A DNA stretch of 64,000 nucleotides from Acidovorax temperans (GCF_006716905.1 NZ_VFPV01000003.1:434001-498000), one strand, 5' to 3'; positions 1 through 11,366 are shown, counted from the stretch's first letter. The notes: a model not told the origin generated them from the letters alone. Numbers and translations: made by a program.

Positions 1-826
1 CGGTCGCGCTGGCACACAGGCCCAGGGCTTGCAGGGGGTAGGCAATGATGCCGGGCGCCAGCACGGGCGAGCCGATGATCTGCTGGCGTTCATCTGCCGG
101 GGCGATGTGGGTGACGGCGGTCACGGCCTGCAGCACGGCTTGCTGGAAGGCGGGTTGCAGGTTTTCGGTGTCGTCTACCAAGTAGAAGCCGTCGGGAATG
201 GTGCCGGGCTGAAATGCCTTGCCGTCCCGCGCGGCGAGTGCGGGGCGGTATTCGGATTCGTCGGTGTCGGTGGTTTCGTGCAGGTCAATGTGTGCAGCGA
301 ACTGCCCGCGCAGGGGCGCAACCAGGGCCATGAGCGCGGCAGATTCCTGCACCGTGGTGCCGGGGCGGAAGCTGCGGTTGGGGTCGATGGCGTCGTGGTT
401 CCAGCGCTGGATACGCTCCCACCCCCAGGGGCTGACGCAGGGAGCCACCAGCCAGTTCACGCGGCCTGCGTAGCGTTCGCCATGCGCATCCACAAAGCGC
501 AAGGCGCCCAGCACGCCGCTGGTTTCATAACCATGCACTCCGCCGGTGACCAGCACCGTGGGCAGACCTGCTACCCACTGGCGGGGGCGAATGGCGTGAA
601 CGGGGTAGCGGTCATCGCCGTAGGCCACTTCGCCGTAGCAGCTGACGTCAAAGCGCGTGCGCAGGCCTTCCACCACCGCCAGCACATCATTGGCATAGCT
701 GCGCTGGCGCACTTGCCGCGCGCGCCACTGGGCTTGCTCGGCAGGCCCCCAGGCCTGGCCGGGGGTGCCGATGGGGTAGGACGACGGGGGGAAAGCCGAG
801 GGGTTGGCGGTGCTGGGTGCAGTCAT
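1..826 (-). CDS. M14-family zinc carboxypeptidase, C-terminus cut by window edge
   Basis: Predicted metallocarboxypeptidase or deacylase of the M14 / succinylglutamate desuccinylase-aspartoacylase superfamily. The minus-strand frame is open from ATG at 826 to the window edge, giving about 275 residues. The zinc site is visible: HGYE (His98, Glu101) after GGV, and the third ligand His183 in HIDLHE. DPNRSFRPG (about 149-156) fits the substrate-carboxylate-binding Asn-Arg of the family. No signal peptide is apparent, so it is probably cytoplasmic. The downstream end is not in the window. The substrate cannot be told from sequence; M14 peptidase and N-acyl amino acid deacylase are both possible. 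Confidence 0.82.
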   Translation of the reverse strand, partial: MTAPSTANPSAFPPSSYPIGTPGQAWGPAEQAQWRARQVRQRSYANDVLAVVEGLRTRFDVSCYGEVAYGDDRYPVHAIRPRQWVAGLPTVLVTGGVHGYETSGVLGALRFVDAHGERYAGRVNWLVAPCVSPWGWERIQRWNHDAIDPNRSFRPGTTVQESAALMALVAPLRGQFAAHIDLHETTDTDESEYRPALAARDGKAFQPGTIPDGFYLVDDTENLQPAFQQAVLQAVTAVTHIAPADERQQIIGSPVLAPGIIAYPLQALGLCASAT

Positions 827-1014
827 GGGATGGGGGTTTGCATTCAATCGGATAACCAGGCGGTGCTGCAGCACGGCAAGGCGAACGAACGCGGTTATAC
901 GTTGGAAGGCAAAGCCGTATGAAGGCCACGGCGGCCAGGCCGGTGTGGTCACCGGCGCATTGCCGGTGCGCTTATTTTGCAGTGCCTGGCCCCCGCCCCA
1001 GCGGCATCAGGGCG

Positions 1015-1797
1015 TTACTTCAGCCACTTGTCGGCGGCTTGCTTGATGGCGCCACGGCTTTCTATCAAACCCCACACAAAGCCCATCACGCGGGTGTAGT
1101 CCGCGTCATCCGTGGGCACCATGAAACCCAGGTAGTTCTTGGGGGTGAGGGGTGCATCCACAAACGCGGCGTGCAGGCGGGTGTCCACGCGGGCGTAGTG
1201 CAGGGCTTCGTAGGTTTCGGTGATCATCACATCGCCCTTGCCTTCCGCGATCAGCGCGGGGATTTCGGCGTTCTTGTCGTGGGTGCTGACCTGCGCGGCC
1301 TTCAGGTTGGCCAGCACATAGGTTTCGTTGGTACCGCCAGGGTTCTTGATGACGCGCACGCCGGGCTGGTTCATGGCGTCCACGCTGGTGAACTTGGCCT
1401 TGTCGGCCGCGCGCACCAGGGCCACTTTGCCGAAGGGTGCGTAGCCGGGCAGCATGTCGAACAGGCGCATGCGGTTCACGTTACGGGTAATGCCGCCCAC
1501 GGCCACGTCGAACTTGTCGCCCTGCAGGTCTTTGACCAGGTTGGGCCACGAGGTGGGCACGTATTCAATCTTCACACCCAGCTCTTTGGCCATGGTTTCG
1601 ATCACGTCGATGTCGTGGCCCGAATAACCGCCATCGGTCTTGATGGCAAACGGCCGGTAGTCGCCCGGCGTGCCCACGCGGATGACCTTGGTCTCCATGA
1701 TCTTGTCGAGCCGGGGGCCAGCCACGGCTGCCTGGGTGAACGACAAGGTAGCCACCACGGCAGCAGCAGCCACTGCCAGGAATTTGTTGGGGGTCAT
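1015..1797 (-). CDS. periplasmic solute-binding / cyclohexadienyl dehydratase-like protein (PheC-like)
   Basis: A 260-residue SBP_bac_3-type protein. The ATG at 1797 is preceded by GGAG and opens a clear signal peptide (residues 1-26, ending AAVAG); a longer upstream start at 1857 would bury this signal. Motifs RVGTPGDYRPF (about 40-50), VPTSWPNL (80-87) and NPGGTNE (152-158) are those I recall from periplasmic cyclohexadienyl/arogenate dehydratases such as PheC, which evolved from amino-acid-binding proteins. It may therefore be an enzyme of phenylalanine synthesis or a plain ABC-transporter binding protein. No permease or ATPase gene lies beside it, which favours the stand-alone enzyme. Divergent from katG. 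Confidence 0.75.
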   Translation of the reverse strand: MTPNKFLAVAAAAVVATLSFTQAAVAGPRLDKIMETKVIRVGTPGDYRPFAIKTDGGYSGHDIDVIETMAKELGVKIEYVPTSWPNLVKDLQGDKFDVAVGGITRNVNRMRLFDMLPGYAPFGKVALVRAADKAKFTSVDAMNQPGVRVIKNPGGTNETYVLANLKAAQVSTHDKNAEIPALIAEGKGDVMITETYEALHYARVDTRLHAAFVDAPLTPKNYLGFMVPTDDADYTRVMGFVWGLIESRGAIKQAADKWLK

Positions 1798-1994
1798 TTT
1801 CAAAAAGCTCCAAAAGGGTGAACGTGCAAGCAGAACCAGCGGCACACGGTATGCCAAAGCAAAGGGGGTGCCAATGCGTAGAAACCATTTGCATGCTTAT
1901 CAATGCCGCGCCGCATAGCCCAGGTGCATACAAGCGATTAGTTTTAACAAATGGCCATCGCACTTCGATTGAAATATCCTTCATTCACTATTGA

Positions 1995-4250
<2,256 letters not shown>

Positions 4251-4354
4251 GCGAGCGTTGCGGAGGAACGCGACGCAGGGCGCGAAAGTGGGTTAACTTC
4301 ACGCCCCTGCGCTGTGGCCTGCCTTTGAGATGGCAGGCCCGTTGGATCACCCCT

Positions 4355-4392
4355 GGGGCTGGCGCAGCAATGCGCCGGCCCCTTCTTCTTTT
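4355..4392 (+). terminator. katG rho-independent terminator
   Basis: Stem GGGGCTGGCGCA, loop GCAA, TGCGCCGGCCCC, followed by a T-rich stretch (TTCTTCTTTT). It lies about 100 bp after the katG stop and just before the next start codon. Confidence 0.75.
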
Positions 4393-4405
4393 GGAACTTG
4401 CCCCC

Positions 4406-4726
4406 ATGAACTTCGCTGACCGCCTCAAGCAACTGCCCTCTGCCGCCCACCTCACGTCCCTGCAAGTGCTGGACGCTGGCGGCCAAGTGGTGGCCACCCT
4501 CGAAAACAAGCCGGGCCAGGCCGGTTCGCTGGCACTGTATGCCGCGCTGGCCGCGCTGTACGGCGGCCACATCACCCCCGCCGCCGCCAGCCTGGGCCTG
4601 GAGTGGTACGCCGAGCACACAGCCGACGCCCACGCCAACCCCGGCAAGCACCCCAACATTGACCGCCTGGTGCAATGGGCCCAGGGCAGCACCAGCTACG
4701 AAGTGCGCCTGCAAGCCGCGGCCTGA
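4406..4726 (+). CDS. conserved hypothetical protein, DUF2322-like
   Basis: A 106-residue soluble protein starting MNFADRLKQLP and containing GQAGSLALYAALAALYGG and HTADAHANPGKHPNIDRL. I recognise this as the small DUF2322 family of Beta/Gammaproteobacteria, from memory. No function is known to me. The ATG at 4406 is chosen because homology-like sequence begins there; the frame is open further upstream, but only across the katG terminator. No signal peptide or membrane segment. Confidence 0.7.
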   Translation: MNFADRLKQLPSAAHLTSLQVLDAGGQVVATLENKPGQAGSLALYAALAALYGGHITPAAASLGLEWYAEHTADAHANPGKHPNIDRLVQWAQGSTSYEVRLQAAA

Positions 4727-4825
4727 ACCAGTGCGCCAACAACGCTGGCGGCCATACCCTGCACCGTGAACCCAAGCAAGGCGGGTGTGCGCCAGTGCTG
4801 GCCCAGCCACGCTTTTTCGCTATTT

Positions 4826-4847
4826 TATTGATAGCTGCCAGCGCTTA
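4826..4847 (+). repeat. REP-like motif, single arm (copy a)
   Basis: TTGATAGCTGCCAGCGCTTA in the gap before the 4920 gene. It matches the left arm of the full palindrome at 5217-5255 but has no right arm here. Member of the dispersed family discussed in the findings. Confidence 0.7.
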
Positions 4848-4919
4848 TTCACCGTGCCCCAGCACCATTTTTTCTTCAAACTCGGTTACCCTTGGCAGCT
4901 TACTCTTTAGGAATGCACC

Positions 4920-5168
4920 ATGAAAAAACTCAACGTCACCATCCAGCTTGAAATGTCCGTGCCCGACGATTGGAGCCTGGTGGAAACGTCTGAAGGCACG
5001 CCCGTGCTCCAGTTGCCCGACGGCACGTTCATGGACCTGGCCATCGAACCCCTGTTTGCCACCAACCCCGAAGAGACCTGGAGCAGCACCGACGACGATG
5101 AGGTGCTCAACGATGTGCTGGACATGGTGGACAGCGAATCCGTCACCTACGAATTCACCCCCGTCTGA
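4920..5168 (+). CDS. small acidic hypothetical protein
   Basis: An 82-residue acidic protein (start MKKLNVTIQLEMSVPDDW, middle rich in Asp/Glu). It has no signal peptide, membrane span or motif that I recognise. TTTAGGA precedes the ATG at a workable distance. It ends just before a perfect palindromic terminator, which supports it as a real transcription unit. Flanked on both sides by copies of the REP-like motif. Confidence 0.6.
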   Translation: MKKLNVTIQLEMSVPDDWSLVETSEGTPVLQLPDGTFMDLAIEPLFATNPEETWSSTDDDEVLNDVLDMVDSESVTYEFTPV

Positions 5169-5216
5169 CGCGGCGCTGCTAGCCGTCCAGCCAGCCAGCA
5201 ACTCACTTCAAATTTG

Positions 5217-5259
5217 ATAGCTGCCAGCGCTTATAGAATAAGCGCTGGCAGCTATTTTT
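5217..5259 (+). terminator. perfect 18-bp palindrome, REP-like (copy b), acting as terminator
   Basis: Arms 5217-5234 (ATAGCTGCCAGCGCTTAT) and 5238-5255 are exact reverse complements with a 3-base loop AGA, followed by TTTTCTTTC. This is the most complete member of the dispersed REP-like family and would terminate the 4920 gene. Confidence 0.8.
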
Positions 5260-5281
5260 CTTTCAAACACCGCCCCCTTCC

Positions 5282-6160
5282 ATGCCGCTCTTGAACCGCC
5301 GCCACCTGCTCGCGTCCCTCACCCTGGCATCGTTGCCCGGCATTGGCCTGGCGGCCAAGCAGCGGCCCGCGCCCGCAGGTGTCTGGCCGCGCGCGTTGGC
5401 AGTGCCAGGCGGGGTGGCGCGGCTGTCGCTGGGCCCCGCAGCGCAGCGGCCCCGTGTGCAGGTGCGCCAGGGCGATGCGGATGTGCCCGTGCTGGTGGTG
5501 GGCGACGCCATCGAGTGGACGGCCGTGCTGGGCATTCCACTGGCCGCACCCACGGGCGACGCCCATGTGACGGTGCTGCCCACAGCGGCCGAAGGGCAGA
5601 CACGGCAGATTCATTACACCGTGGCCCCCAAACGGTATGCGGAGCAAAAGCTCACCGTCTCGCCCCGCACGGTAGACCTGTCGCCCCAAGACCAGGCCCG
5701 CTACGAACGCGAGCGTGACCACCAGGCCCGCGTCATGGCCACTTGGAGCGAACCCGCAGGCGGCGCCCTTCCGTCACTGCACATGCGCCAGCCTACACCG
5801 GGGCGGCGCTCCAGCTCGTTTGGCCTGCGGCGGGTGTTCAACGGGCAAGCCCGCAATCCGCACAGCGGCATGGACATCGCCGCCCCCACCGGCACGCCCA
5901 TCGTGGCGCCGCTGCCGGGCACCGTCATCGACACGGGCGACTATTTCTTCAATGGCGGCACGGTCTGGCTGGACCATGGCCACGGCGTGCTCACCATGTA
6001 TTGCCACCTGAGCAGCATCGACGTGCAGGTGGGCGACACCCTGAGCGCAGGCGACGCTTTCTGCAAGGTGGGCGCCACCGGCCGCGTGACCGGGCCGCAC
6101 CTGCACTGGGGCGTGATGCTCAACCGCACCATGGTGGACCCAGCCCTGTTCATGGACTGA
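5282..6160 (+). CDS. M23-family (LytM) metallopeptidase
   Basis: Probable periplasmic peptidoglycan endopeptidase of 292 residues. The N-terminus MPLLNRRHLLASLTLASLPG has a twin-arginine-like export signal. A beta-rich middle region (about 40-115) precedes the LytM domain (about 175-290), whose zinc and catalytic residues are all present: HSGMD (His194, Asp198) and HLHWG (His273, His275). It is therefore likely active rather than a degenerate activator. The start sits about 20 bp after the palindromic terminator, so it has its own promoter or relies on readthrough. Confidence 0.9.
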   Translation: MPLLNRRHLLASLTLASLPGIGLAAKQRPAPAGVWPRALAVPGGVARLSLGPAAQRPRVQVRQGDADVPVLVVGDAIEWTAVLGIPLAAPTGDAHVTVLPTAAEGQTRQIHYTVAPKRYAEQKLTVSPRTVDLSPQDQARYERERDHQARVMATWSEPAGGALPSLHMRQPTPGRRSSSFGLRRVFNGQARNPHSGMDIAAPTGTPIVAPLPGTVIDTGDYFFNGGTVWLDHGHGVLTMYCHLSSIDVQVGDTLSAGDAFCKVGATGRVTGPHLHWGVMLNRTMVDPALFMD

Positions 6161-6240
6161 CCGGGGCTGGAGCACAATCCGCCCCTCAACCGTTGAACGC
6201 GGGCGCTGAAGCCCCCACTCACCTTCCTATCGTCCAGCCC

Positions 6241-6477
6241 ATGCTCCCAGCCCCATCGTCTGCACGCCCGTGCCATATCCCAGGGTGTCGCTCCACACTG
6301 CCTGCCCTGGCCTGCGCGGCTGCCATGCTGTGCTCAGGTTGTGCTGTGGTAGCTGTGGCCGACGCAGCCGTCACCGTAGTGAGCACCACCGTGAAGGTGG
6401 GCGCGACCGTGGTGGGCACCACGGTGGACGTGGGCGCTGCCGGTGTGCGGGCCGTGGTGGGCAAAGACGAGGACTGA
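6241..6477 (+). CDS. small Val/Ala-rich lipoprotein
   Basis: A 78-residue protein. A basic N-terminus and hydrophobic stretch lead into the lipobox LCSGC, followed by a low-complexity tail dominated by Val, Ala, Thr and Gly ([20 protein letters not shown]). It resembles short proteobacterial lipoproteins of unknown role that begin their mature part with CAVVAVADA. The ATG at 6241 is chosen to place the lipobox at a normal distance. It lies 25 bp upstream of the pseudouridine synthase and may be co-transcribed with it. Confidence 0.6.
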   Translation: MLPAPSSARPCHIPGCRSTLPALACAAAMLCSGCAVVAVADAAVTVVSTTVKVGATVVGTTVDVGAAGVRAVVGKDED

Positions 6478-6502
6478 CGCAGCGCCTTCCGCTGCCCGCG
6501 CC

Positions 6503-7174
6503 ATGACCCAACCTACCCCCCGCCCGAAGCTCACCCGCCCTGGCAAACCGGCGGCGCGGGCAACGCGCGACACGGCCCCCGCACGAGCCGGCGCTCGCAG
6601 ACCGGTAGCCGAACGCATCGCGCCCGAAGACGCGCTGCTGATCTGCTTTTACAAACCCTACGGCGTGCTCAGCCAGTTCACGCCCGAGGGCAAGTGGCAA
6701 GGCCTCAAGGATTACATCGACCTGCCCGGCGTGTATGTGGCCGGGCGGCTGGATGCGGACAGCGAGGGCCTGCTACTGCTGACCAACGACGGCAAGCTGC
6801 AAGCGCACATTGCAGACCCGCGCTTCAAAATGGAGAAGACTTACTGGGTGCAGGTGGAGGGCACGCCCGACGAAGCCGCCTTGGCCGCCCTGCGCCAGGG
6901 CGTGGTGCTGAATGACGGCCCCACCCTGCCCGCCCGCGCACGCCTGTTGAACCCACCGCCCGATGTGGGTGAACGCGTGCCCCCGATCCGTGAGCGCAAG
7001 TCCATCCCCACGTCGTGGCTGGAGCTGGTGATCCGCGAGGGTCGCAACCGCCAGGTGCGCCGCATGACGGCAGCGGTGGGCTACCCCACCCTGCGCCTGG
7101 TCAGGGCGGCCGTGGGGCCGTATTCACTGGAAGGGCTTGCGCCCGGCCTGTGGAAACAGGTGAGCGCGCGGTAA
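6503..7174 (+). CDS. rluE: 23S rRNA pseudouridine synthase, RluE type
   Basis: RNA pseudouridine synthase of the RsuA/RluB/E/F family, 223 residues. The catalytic motif [17 protein letters not shown] carries Asp84. [16 protein letters not shown] near the C-terminus is the other family signature. There is no N-terminal S4 domain, only a short basic Pro/Arg-rich leader of about 40 residues; this fits RluE (23S U2457) rather than RsuA, RluB or RluF. An upstream start at 6443 overlaps the lipoprotein gene and is rejected. Confidence 0.88.
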   Translation: MTQPTPRPKLTRPGKPAARATRDTAPARAGARRPVAERIAPEDALLICFYKPYGVLSQFTPEGKWQGLKDYIDLPGVYVAGRLDADSEGLLLLTNDGKLQAHIADPRFKMEKTYWVQVEGTPDEAALAALRQGVVLNDGPTLPARARLLNPPPDVGERVPPIRERKSIPTSWLELVIREGRNRQVRRMTAAVGYPTLRLVRAAVGPYSLEGLAPGLWKQVSAR

Positions 7175-7272
7175 CCAACGCCCAGCCGCTAAGTTGCAGC
7201 CACGCTTGCCAGCGTGCGACTGCGGGGTGTGAGGCAACAGTGCTGAATCGTTAAATCAGCTCAATCCAGCCA

Positions 7273-7644
7273 TCAAGCAAACACGTTGACGTAGCGCCCC
7301 GTGCTGGAAGACCCCGCCACGCGCCCGTCTGCCCTGAGCAGCGTGGGGTCCGACGGTGGGGGCGCCAGCGTCCCCCCCGGCGGCGTGGCGGCAGGGCGCG
7401 ATGCTGCATCAGTGGCCGCAGCCAAGCTGCTACGCGCCCGGTTGGCACGCTGGTCGGCGGTGGCGGACTGGCTGCTGAGGTCGTCAGCACGGGCCTGCTC
7501 CTGGTCTGCGCTGCGCTGGGCGGCCTGCGCCTGGCTTTGCAGCGCGCGCGCCGTTTGCTCGGCCTGCTGCGCTTCGCGCCGAGCACTCTGCACAGCCAAG
7601 GAGGTATTGGCGGCAGGGGCCACACTGCGAACGGCGGAAACCAT
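7273..7644 (-). CDS. Ala/Gln-rich coiled-coil hypothetical protein
   Basis: A 123-residue protein with a long, probably coiled-coil segment (about 15-80) rich in Ala, Gln, Arg and Glu, a Pro-rich linker (APPPSDP), and an ordered-looking C-terminus ending GRYVNVFA. No signal peptide. A good CAGGAG lies eight bases before the ATG, so it is probably translated. It lies 66 bp downstream of a similarly composed gene on the same strand. Function unknown to me. Confidence 0.6.
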   Translation of the reverse strand: MVSAVRSVAPAANTSLAVQSARREAQQAEQTARALQSQAQAAQRSADQEQARADDLSSQSATADQRANRARSSLAAATDAASRPAATPPGGTLAPPPSDPTLLRADGRVAGSSSTGRYVNVFA

Positions 7645-7710
7645 GGCGAACTCCTGGCGCTTGGGGGTGGTGCTGGGGGTGAACCTGCGGTGTGCGGTAG
7701 CGCGGCTGCG

Positions 7711-8130
7711 TCAGCCAGCGGCCGACATGCTGTCCACACCCTGGTAGGCCCGGCGGGCCTGCGCACCCAGGGCCCCTGCCACTTCAGTGGAAGTGGATTG
7801 GGCCGTGGCCCTGCGATTGACCTCGGCAGCCGCATCGGTCTCAGCCACTTGGCGCGCCTGCATGGCGTCATTCGTCTGACGGGCCGTCATGCGATCCTGG
7901 TCTTGTGTGTCCTGCGCCTGTCGCACCTCTTGCGTCTGCCGGGCCGAAAGCTCTTGCGCGCGGCGGCTGAAGGTGGCGGTGGTTTCACCGGCGTCGCTGG
8001 AGGGGCTGGCCGCATTGCCGGGCTGTGCGGCGGCTTCGCGGCGGGCGTTGCCCGCAGACTGAACGGCGGTGGTGGCGGTCAGCGGGCCGTATCGGGTGGC
8101 GGCATCGGCGCGGGGCTGAACAGATTCCAT
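7711..8130 (-). CDS. Ala/Gln/Thr-rich hypothetical protein
   Basis: A 139-residue polar protein rich in Ala, Gln, Arg, Thr and Asp. A probable helical middle contains repeated RQT/QAR patterns (SARQTQEVRQAQ, TARQTNDAMQARQ), and the C-terminus is RRAYQGVDSMSAAG. No signal peptide or membrane span. AGGAG sits at good spacing before the ATG at 8130. It likely forms a two-gene unit with the next gene on this strand. The low complexity prevents family assignment. Confidence 0.58.
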   Translation of the reverse strand: MESVQPRADAATRYGPLTATTAVQSAGNARREAAAQPGNAASPSSDAGETTATFSRRAQELSARQTQEVRQAQDTQDQDRMTARQTNDAMQARQVAETDAAAEVNRRATAQSTSTEVAGALGAQARRAYQGVDSMSAAG

Positions 8131-8238
8131 GGCTGTCTCCTGTTGCAGTGCATAAAAACCAAATGGTCATGCAACTGCGCACAAAAGTAAAGGCTGCGGC
8201 CATTCAGGCCCAGCCCATGGGGGTTCACAACCCGGGCA

Positions 8239-8817
8239 TCAGCCCCCGCTGGCCGACGCCTCAGGCGGCAGGTCATCGGCCGCCAGGTAGCGCTTGATCA
8301 GGTCAAAGAAGCTGTCGTAGAAAACATCGGAGGCGATGGTTTCGCTCCCCACCTTGACCAACGAATCGCTGCTGGCCGCTATGGGCAACGACACGGACCC
8401 CAGGGCCCCCACGCCCAGACTGGCGGAGTTGTTGGTCTTGCGCAGGGCATAGCTGTCCTGCAAGGCCGTCACAAACCCGAGGCTCACTTTGCCGCTGGGG
8501 CTGTCAGGCACGCACACCACGCGAATGACCATCTGCAAGTGGGTTTCTGGACTGGGCTGGAAGCTCTTCTTCCCCTCCACCATCTCGGCCGTGGTGGTGT
8601 TGATCAGGTAGCCCTGGCTGAGCAAGGCGCGGCGCGAGGCCTCGCACGTCTGCGCAGGGGTGGCGTCAAACAGGCGCGAATAGGTGGCCAGCGAGCCAAA
8701 CTTCTCCTGCGGGCCGTAAAACACCGGCACGCTGCCGGTGGTGGCGCAACCAGCCAGCAAGGTCACCGCACACAGGGCGATGGCGCTCATCACCCGGCGC
8801 CCGATGGGCAGGGGCAT
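8239..8817 (-). CDS. DUF2242 lipoprotein
   Basis: A 192-residue protein whose N-terminus GRRVMSAIALCAVTLLAGC is a lipoprotein signal with the lipobox LLAGC. The body (VEGKKSFQPSPETHLQMVIR and VCVPDSPSGKVSLGFVTALQD) matches the DUF2242 family as I remember it. The ATG at 8817 is preferred. A TTG start further upstream with GGAG nearby, or a GTG at 8913, would only lengthen the cytoplasmic leader. Function unknown; presumably an outer-membrane-anchored periplasmic protein. Confidence 0.75.
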   Translation of the reverse strand: MPLPIGRRVMSAIALCAVTLLAGCATTGSVPVFYGPQEKFGSLATYSRLFDATPAQTCEASRRALLSQGYLINTTTAEMVEGKKSFQPSPETHLQMVIRVVCVPDSPSGKVSLGFVTALQDSYALRKTNNSASLGVGALGSVSLPIAASSDSLVKVGSETIASDVFYDSFFDLIKRYLAADDLPPEASASGG

Positions 8818-9026
8818 GGCCCCGGCACGCGAGGCGCTTGAAAACTGGTTCAAATCTGTGTTCTCCGACAAGACTGGAAAGGTAGTGAAAGGGTAGCCGG
8901 TTTTTCTGGCCACTTTGTGAACTGCGAGCGTAAAGAACTGTAGCCCACCATGCGCCGCCGAGCGGGATCACCGTATAGTGGCGCCCCTTTTGGTTCCATT
9001 GCGCCACGGTTTGTTCCCGCGCGCCT

Positions 9027-9467
9027 TTGCTCGTGTCTCTCACTGTCATGTTCTGCCTGGTTGTTGCCATCAGCGATGGCGACACCCTCACCGCCCGCTG
9101 CGGCGCACCGGGGGCGTATCGCCCCGTCAAGGTACGCGTCGCCGCCATTGATGCCCCCGAAACCAAACAGGCGTTTGGCACCCGCTCCAAGCAGCACCTG
9201 GCGCAGCTGTGCTTTCGGCAAAAGGCCCGGCTACAGCCGCTGACCCGGGACGATTACGGCCGCACCGTGGCCAATGTGCAGTGTGCGGGCAAAGATGTGG
9301 CGGCCGCCCAGGTTGCCGCTGGGATGGCCTGGGTCTACGCGCCCTATGCACAGCAACACCCCCAGCTGCAGCCGTTGCAGCAGCGCGCGCGATCGCAGCG
9401 TCTGGGGCTTTGGTCGCAAAAGCGCCCTCTGGCGCCATGGACTTATCGGCAACGGCACCGGGCCTAA
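9027..9467 (+). CDS. thermonuclease-family (SNase-like) nuclease
   Basis: Staphylococcal-nuclease-fold protein, about 146 residues. Calcium and catalytic residues are recognisable: DGDT (Asp19), RVAAIDAPE (Arg37, Asp42, Glu45) and DDYGRTVANV supplying the second catalytic Arg. The C-terminus has RSQRLGLW, typical of bacterial members. The N-terminus is a short hydrophobic stretch (LTVMFCLVVAIS), probably a signal peptide. The exact start is unsure: TTG at 9027 or ATG at 9048. Likely secreted or periplasmic. Confidence 0.85.
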   Translation: MLVSLTVMFCLVVAISDGDTLTARCGAPGAYRPVKVRVAAIDAPETKQAFGTRSKQHLAQLCFRQKARLQPLTRDDYGRTVANVQCAGKDVAAAQVAAGMAWVYAPYAQQHPQLQPLQQRARSQRLGLWSQKRPLAPWTYRQRHRA

Positions 9468-9569
9468 GGCGCCAGCAGTCAATGCGGCCAACCCTTGCGC
9501 GCTCCTGCGCCAGGCCAAGCGTTAGCATCCTCCTCCCCTCTCTGCAGGCCTCTGGGCCCGCCAAGCAAC

Positions 9570-10841
9570 GTGACCATCCCCAGCCCCGCCCTCGCTGCCA
9601 AGCCGTCCGCCAGCATCTACCGCCACCCGGGCTTTCTGGCGTTCATCAGTGCACGGCTCATGGCGGTGTTTGCGACGCAGATACAGGCCGTGGTGGTGGC
9701 CTGGCAGGTGTATGACCTGACACGAGACCCACTCGCACTCGCGTACGTAGGGTTGGCGCAGTTTTTACCCATGCTGTGCCTGCTGCTGCCGGCCGGGGAT
9801 TTGATTGACCGTTTCAACCGCAAAGCCATCCTGGCCAGCAGCTGGGCGGTGGGAGCCGTGTGCAGCGGCGCACTGTGGTGGCTTTCAGGCCACTCCGCAG
9901 CAGGCGTGGCGGGATTGACGGGCGTCTATGCCGTGCTGGTGTTGTTCGGCTGCTCGCGGGCGTTCTCTGGGCCCGCACTGCAAAGCCTGCTGCCGCAAGT
10001 CGTGCCGCGCGAACAGCTGGCCGCTGCCATTGCCGCCAACAGCATGCTCATGCGCGCTGCCAGTATTGGCGGGCCCTTGCTGGGTGGGGTGCTGTATGCG
10101 CTGGGCGGGGGCCGGTTGACCTATGCCTTGTGCTTTGTGTGCTTTGCGCTGGGCACCGCGCTGCTGTCACGCGTTGTCACCCTGCAGGCCCGCAATGCAG
10201 CGGCGGCCACGGGCACCATGTGGGAACGGTTTGGCGCAGGTATTCGTTTCATCCGCTCACGCCCCATCATCCTGGGCACCATTTCGCTGGATCTTTTTGC
10301 GGTGCTGCTGGGCGGTGTGGTGGCCTTGCTGCCCATCTACGCCAGCGAAGTGCTGCACGTAGGCCCGGCGGGGCTGGGTGCGCTGCGCAGTGCCCTGGCG
10401 GTGGGTGAAGTGGGTGCAGGGCTGTACCTCAGCATGCGCCCCTTCAACCGCAAGGTGGGGCGCACCATGTTTGTGGCGGTGGCCGTGTTTGGGCTGGCCA
10501 ACCTGCTGTTTGCGGTGTCCACCTGGTTCTGGCTGTCGTTCGCGGCCTTGCTGGTGGCGGGCGCTGCCGACATGGTCAGCGTCTACATCCGCGGTGCGCT
10601 GGTGCAGTTCTCCACGCCCGACCATATGCGGGGCCGCGTGAACGCGGTCAACATGCTGTTCATTGGCTCATCCAATGAGCTGGGTGAGTTCCGCGCCGGC
10701 ACCAGCGCCGCCTGGCTAGGCGTCGTGCCCGCCGCCGTGCTGGGTGGGCTGTGCACGCCGGGCGTGGTGGGGGGATGGACCCTGGGCTTCAAGCAACTGC
10801 GCACGGTAGACCGGTTTGAAGAAGCCGCGAACGCGCACTGA
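9570..10841 (+). CDS. MFS transporter (MFS_3 / EntS-like exporter)
   Basis: Major facilitator of about 423 residues with some 11-12 hydrophobic segments. The loop motif GDLIDRFNRKAIL lies after the second helix, and GRVNAVNMLFIGSSNELGEFRAG lies in the second half. This latter region is typical of the MFS_3 group that includes the enterobactin exporter EntS. GTG at 9570 is proposed as start because the conserved part begins soon after (SIYRHPGFLAFI). An ATG at 9495 would add 25 residues and leave only a short gap after the nuclease. Substrate unknown. No siderophore genes are nearby. Confidence 0.8.
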   Translation: MTIPSPALAAKPSASIYRHPGFLAFISARLMAVFATQIQAVVVAWQVYDLTRDPLALAYVGLAQFLPMLCLLLPAGDLIDRFNRKAILASSWAVGAVCSGALWWLSGHSAAGVAGLTGVYAVLVLFGCSRAFSGPALQSLLPQVVPREQLAAAIAANSMLMRAASIGGPLLGGVLYALGGGRLTYALCFVCFALGTALLSRVVTLQARNAAAATGTMWERFGAGIRFIRSRPIILGTISLDLFAVLLGGVVALLPIYASEVLHVGPAGLGALRSALAVGEVGAGLYLSMRPFNRKVGRTMFVAVAVFGLANLLFAVSTWFWLSFAALLVAGAADMVSVYIRGALVQFSTPDHMRGRVNAVNMLFIGSSNELGEFRAGTSAAWLGVVPAAVLGGLCTPGVVGGWTLGFKQLRTVDRFEEAANAH

Positions 10842-10886
10842 AGTATTGCGCGCCAAGGCGGGCGGCTCGGCCCGTTAAAAGCACTG

Positions 10887-11366
10887 TCAGGCGCGGTAGA
10901 TCAGCGCAGCGGCACGCGCTTCCATGGCCAGCCCCTGCCCCACCGGGCCCAGGCGCTCTGCGGTCTTGGCTTTCACGTTGACCTGATCAGGTTGCACACC
11001 CAGTGCCTGCGCAATGCAGGCGCGCATGCCAGGAATGTGCGCTGCCAAGCGCGGCGCTTGGGCCACCACGGTGCTGTCGATGTTGCCAATCTCGTAGCCA
11101 GCCGCGCGCACCCGGCGGGCTGCTTCAGCCAGCAGCACGGACGAATCCGCGCCACGGAAGGTGGGGTCGGTGTCTGGAAAATGCGTGCCAATGTCGCCCA
11201 GACCGGCCGCGCCCAACAGGGCATCGGTGATGGCGTGCAGCAGCACATCGGCATCTGAGTGACCCAGAAGCCCCATGCTGTGCTCAATCACCACGCCACC
11301 AATCACCAAACGGCGGCCGGGCACCAGTGCGTGCACGTCCCATCCTTCACCAATCCGGAAATTCAT
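10887..11366 (-). CDS. ispF: 2-C-methyl-D-erythritol 2,4-cyclodiphosphate synthase
   Basis: Fifth step of the MEP isoprenoid pathway: closes CDP-methylerythritol phosphate to the cyclodiphosphate with release of CMP. 159 residues, family length. Zinc ligands lie in GWDVH (Asp10, His12) and [11 protein letters not shown]. The C-terminal [14 protein letters not shown] is the cytidine-binding region. Lies 75 bp downstream of ispD on the same strand, the usual pair. Confidence 0.97.
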   Translation of the reverse strand: MNFRIGEGWDVHALVPGRRLVIGGVVIEHSMGLLGHSDADVLLHAITDALLGAAGLGDIGTHFPDTDPTFRGADSSVLLAEAARRVRAAGYEIGNIDSTVVAQAPRLAAHIPGMRACIAQALGVQPDQVNVKAKTAERLGPVGQGLAMEARAAALIYRA

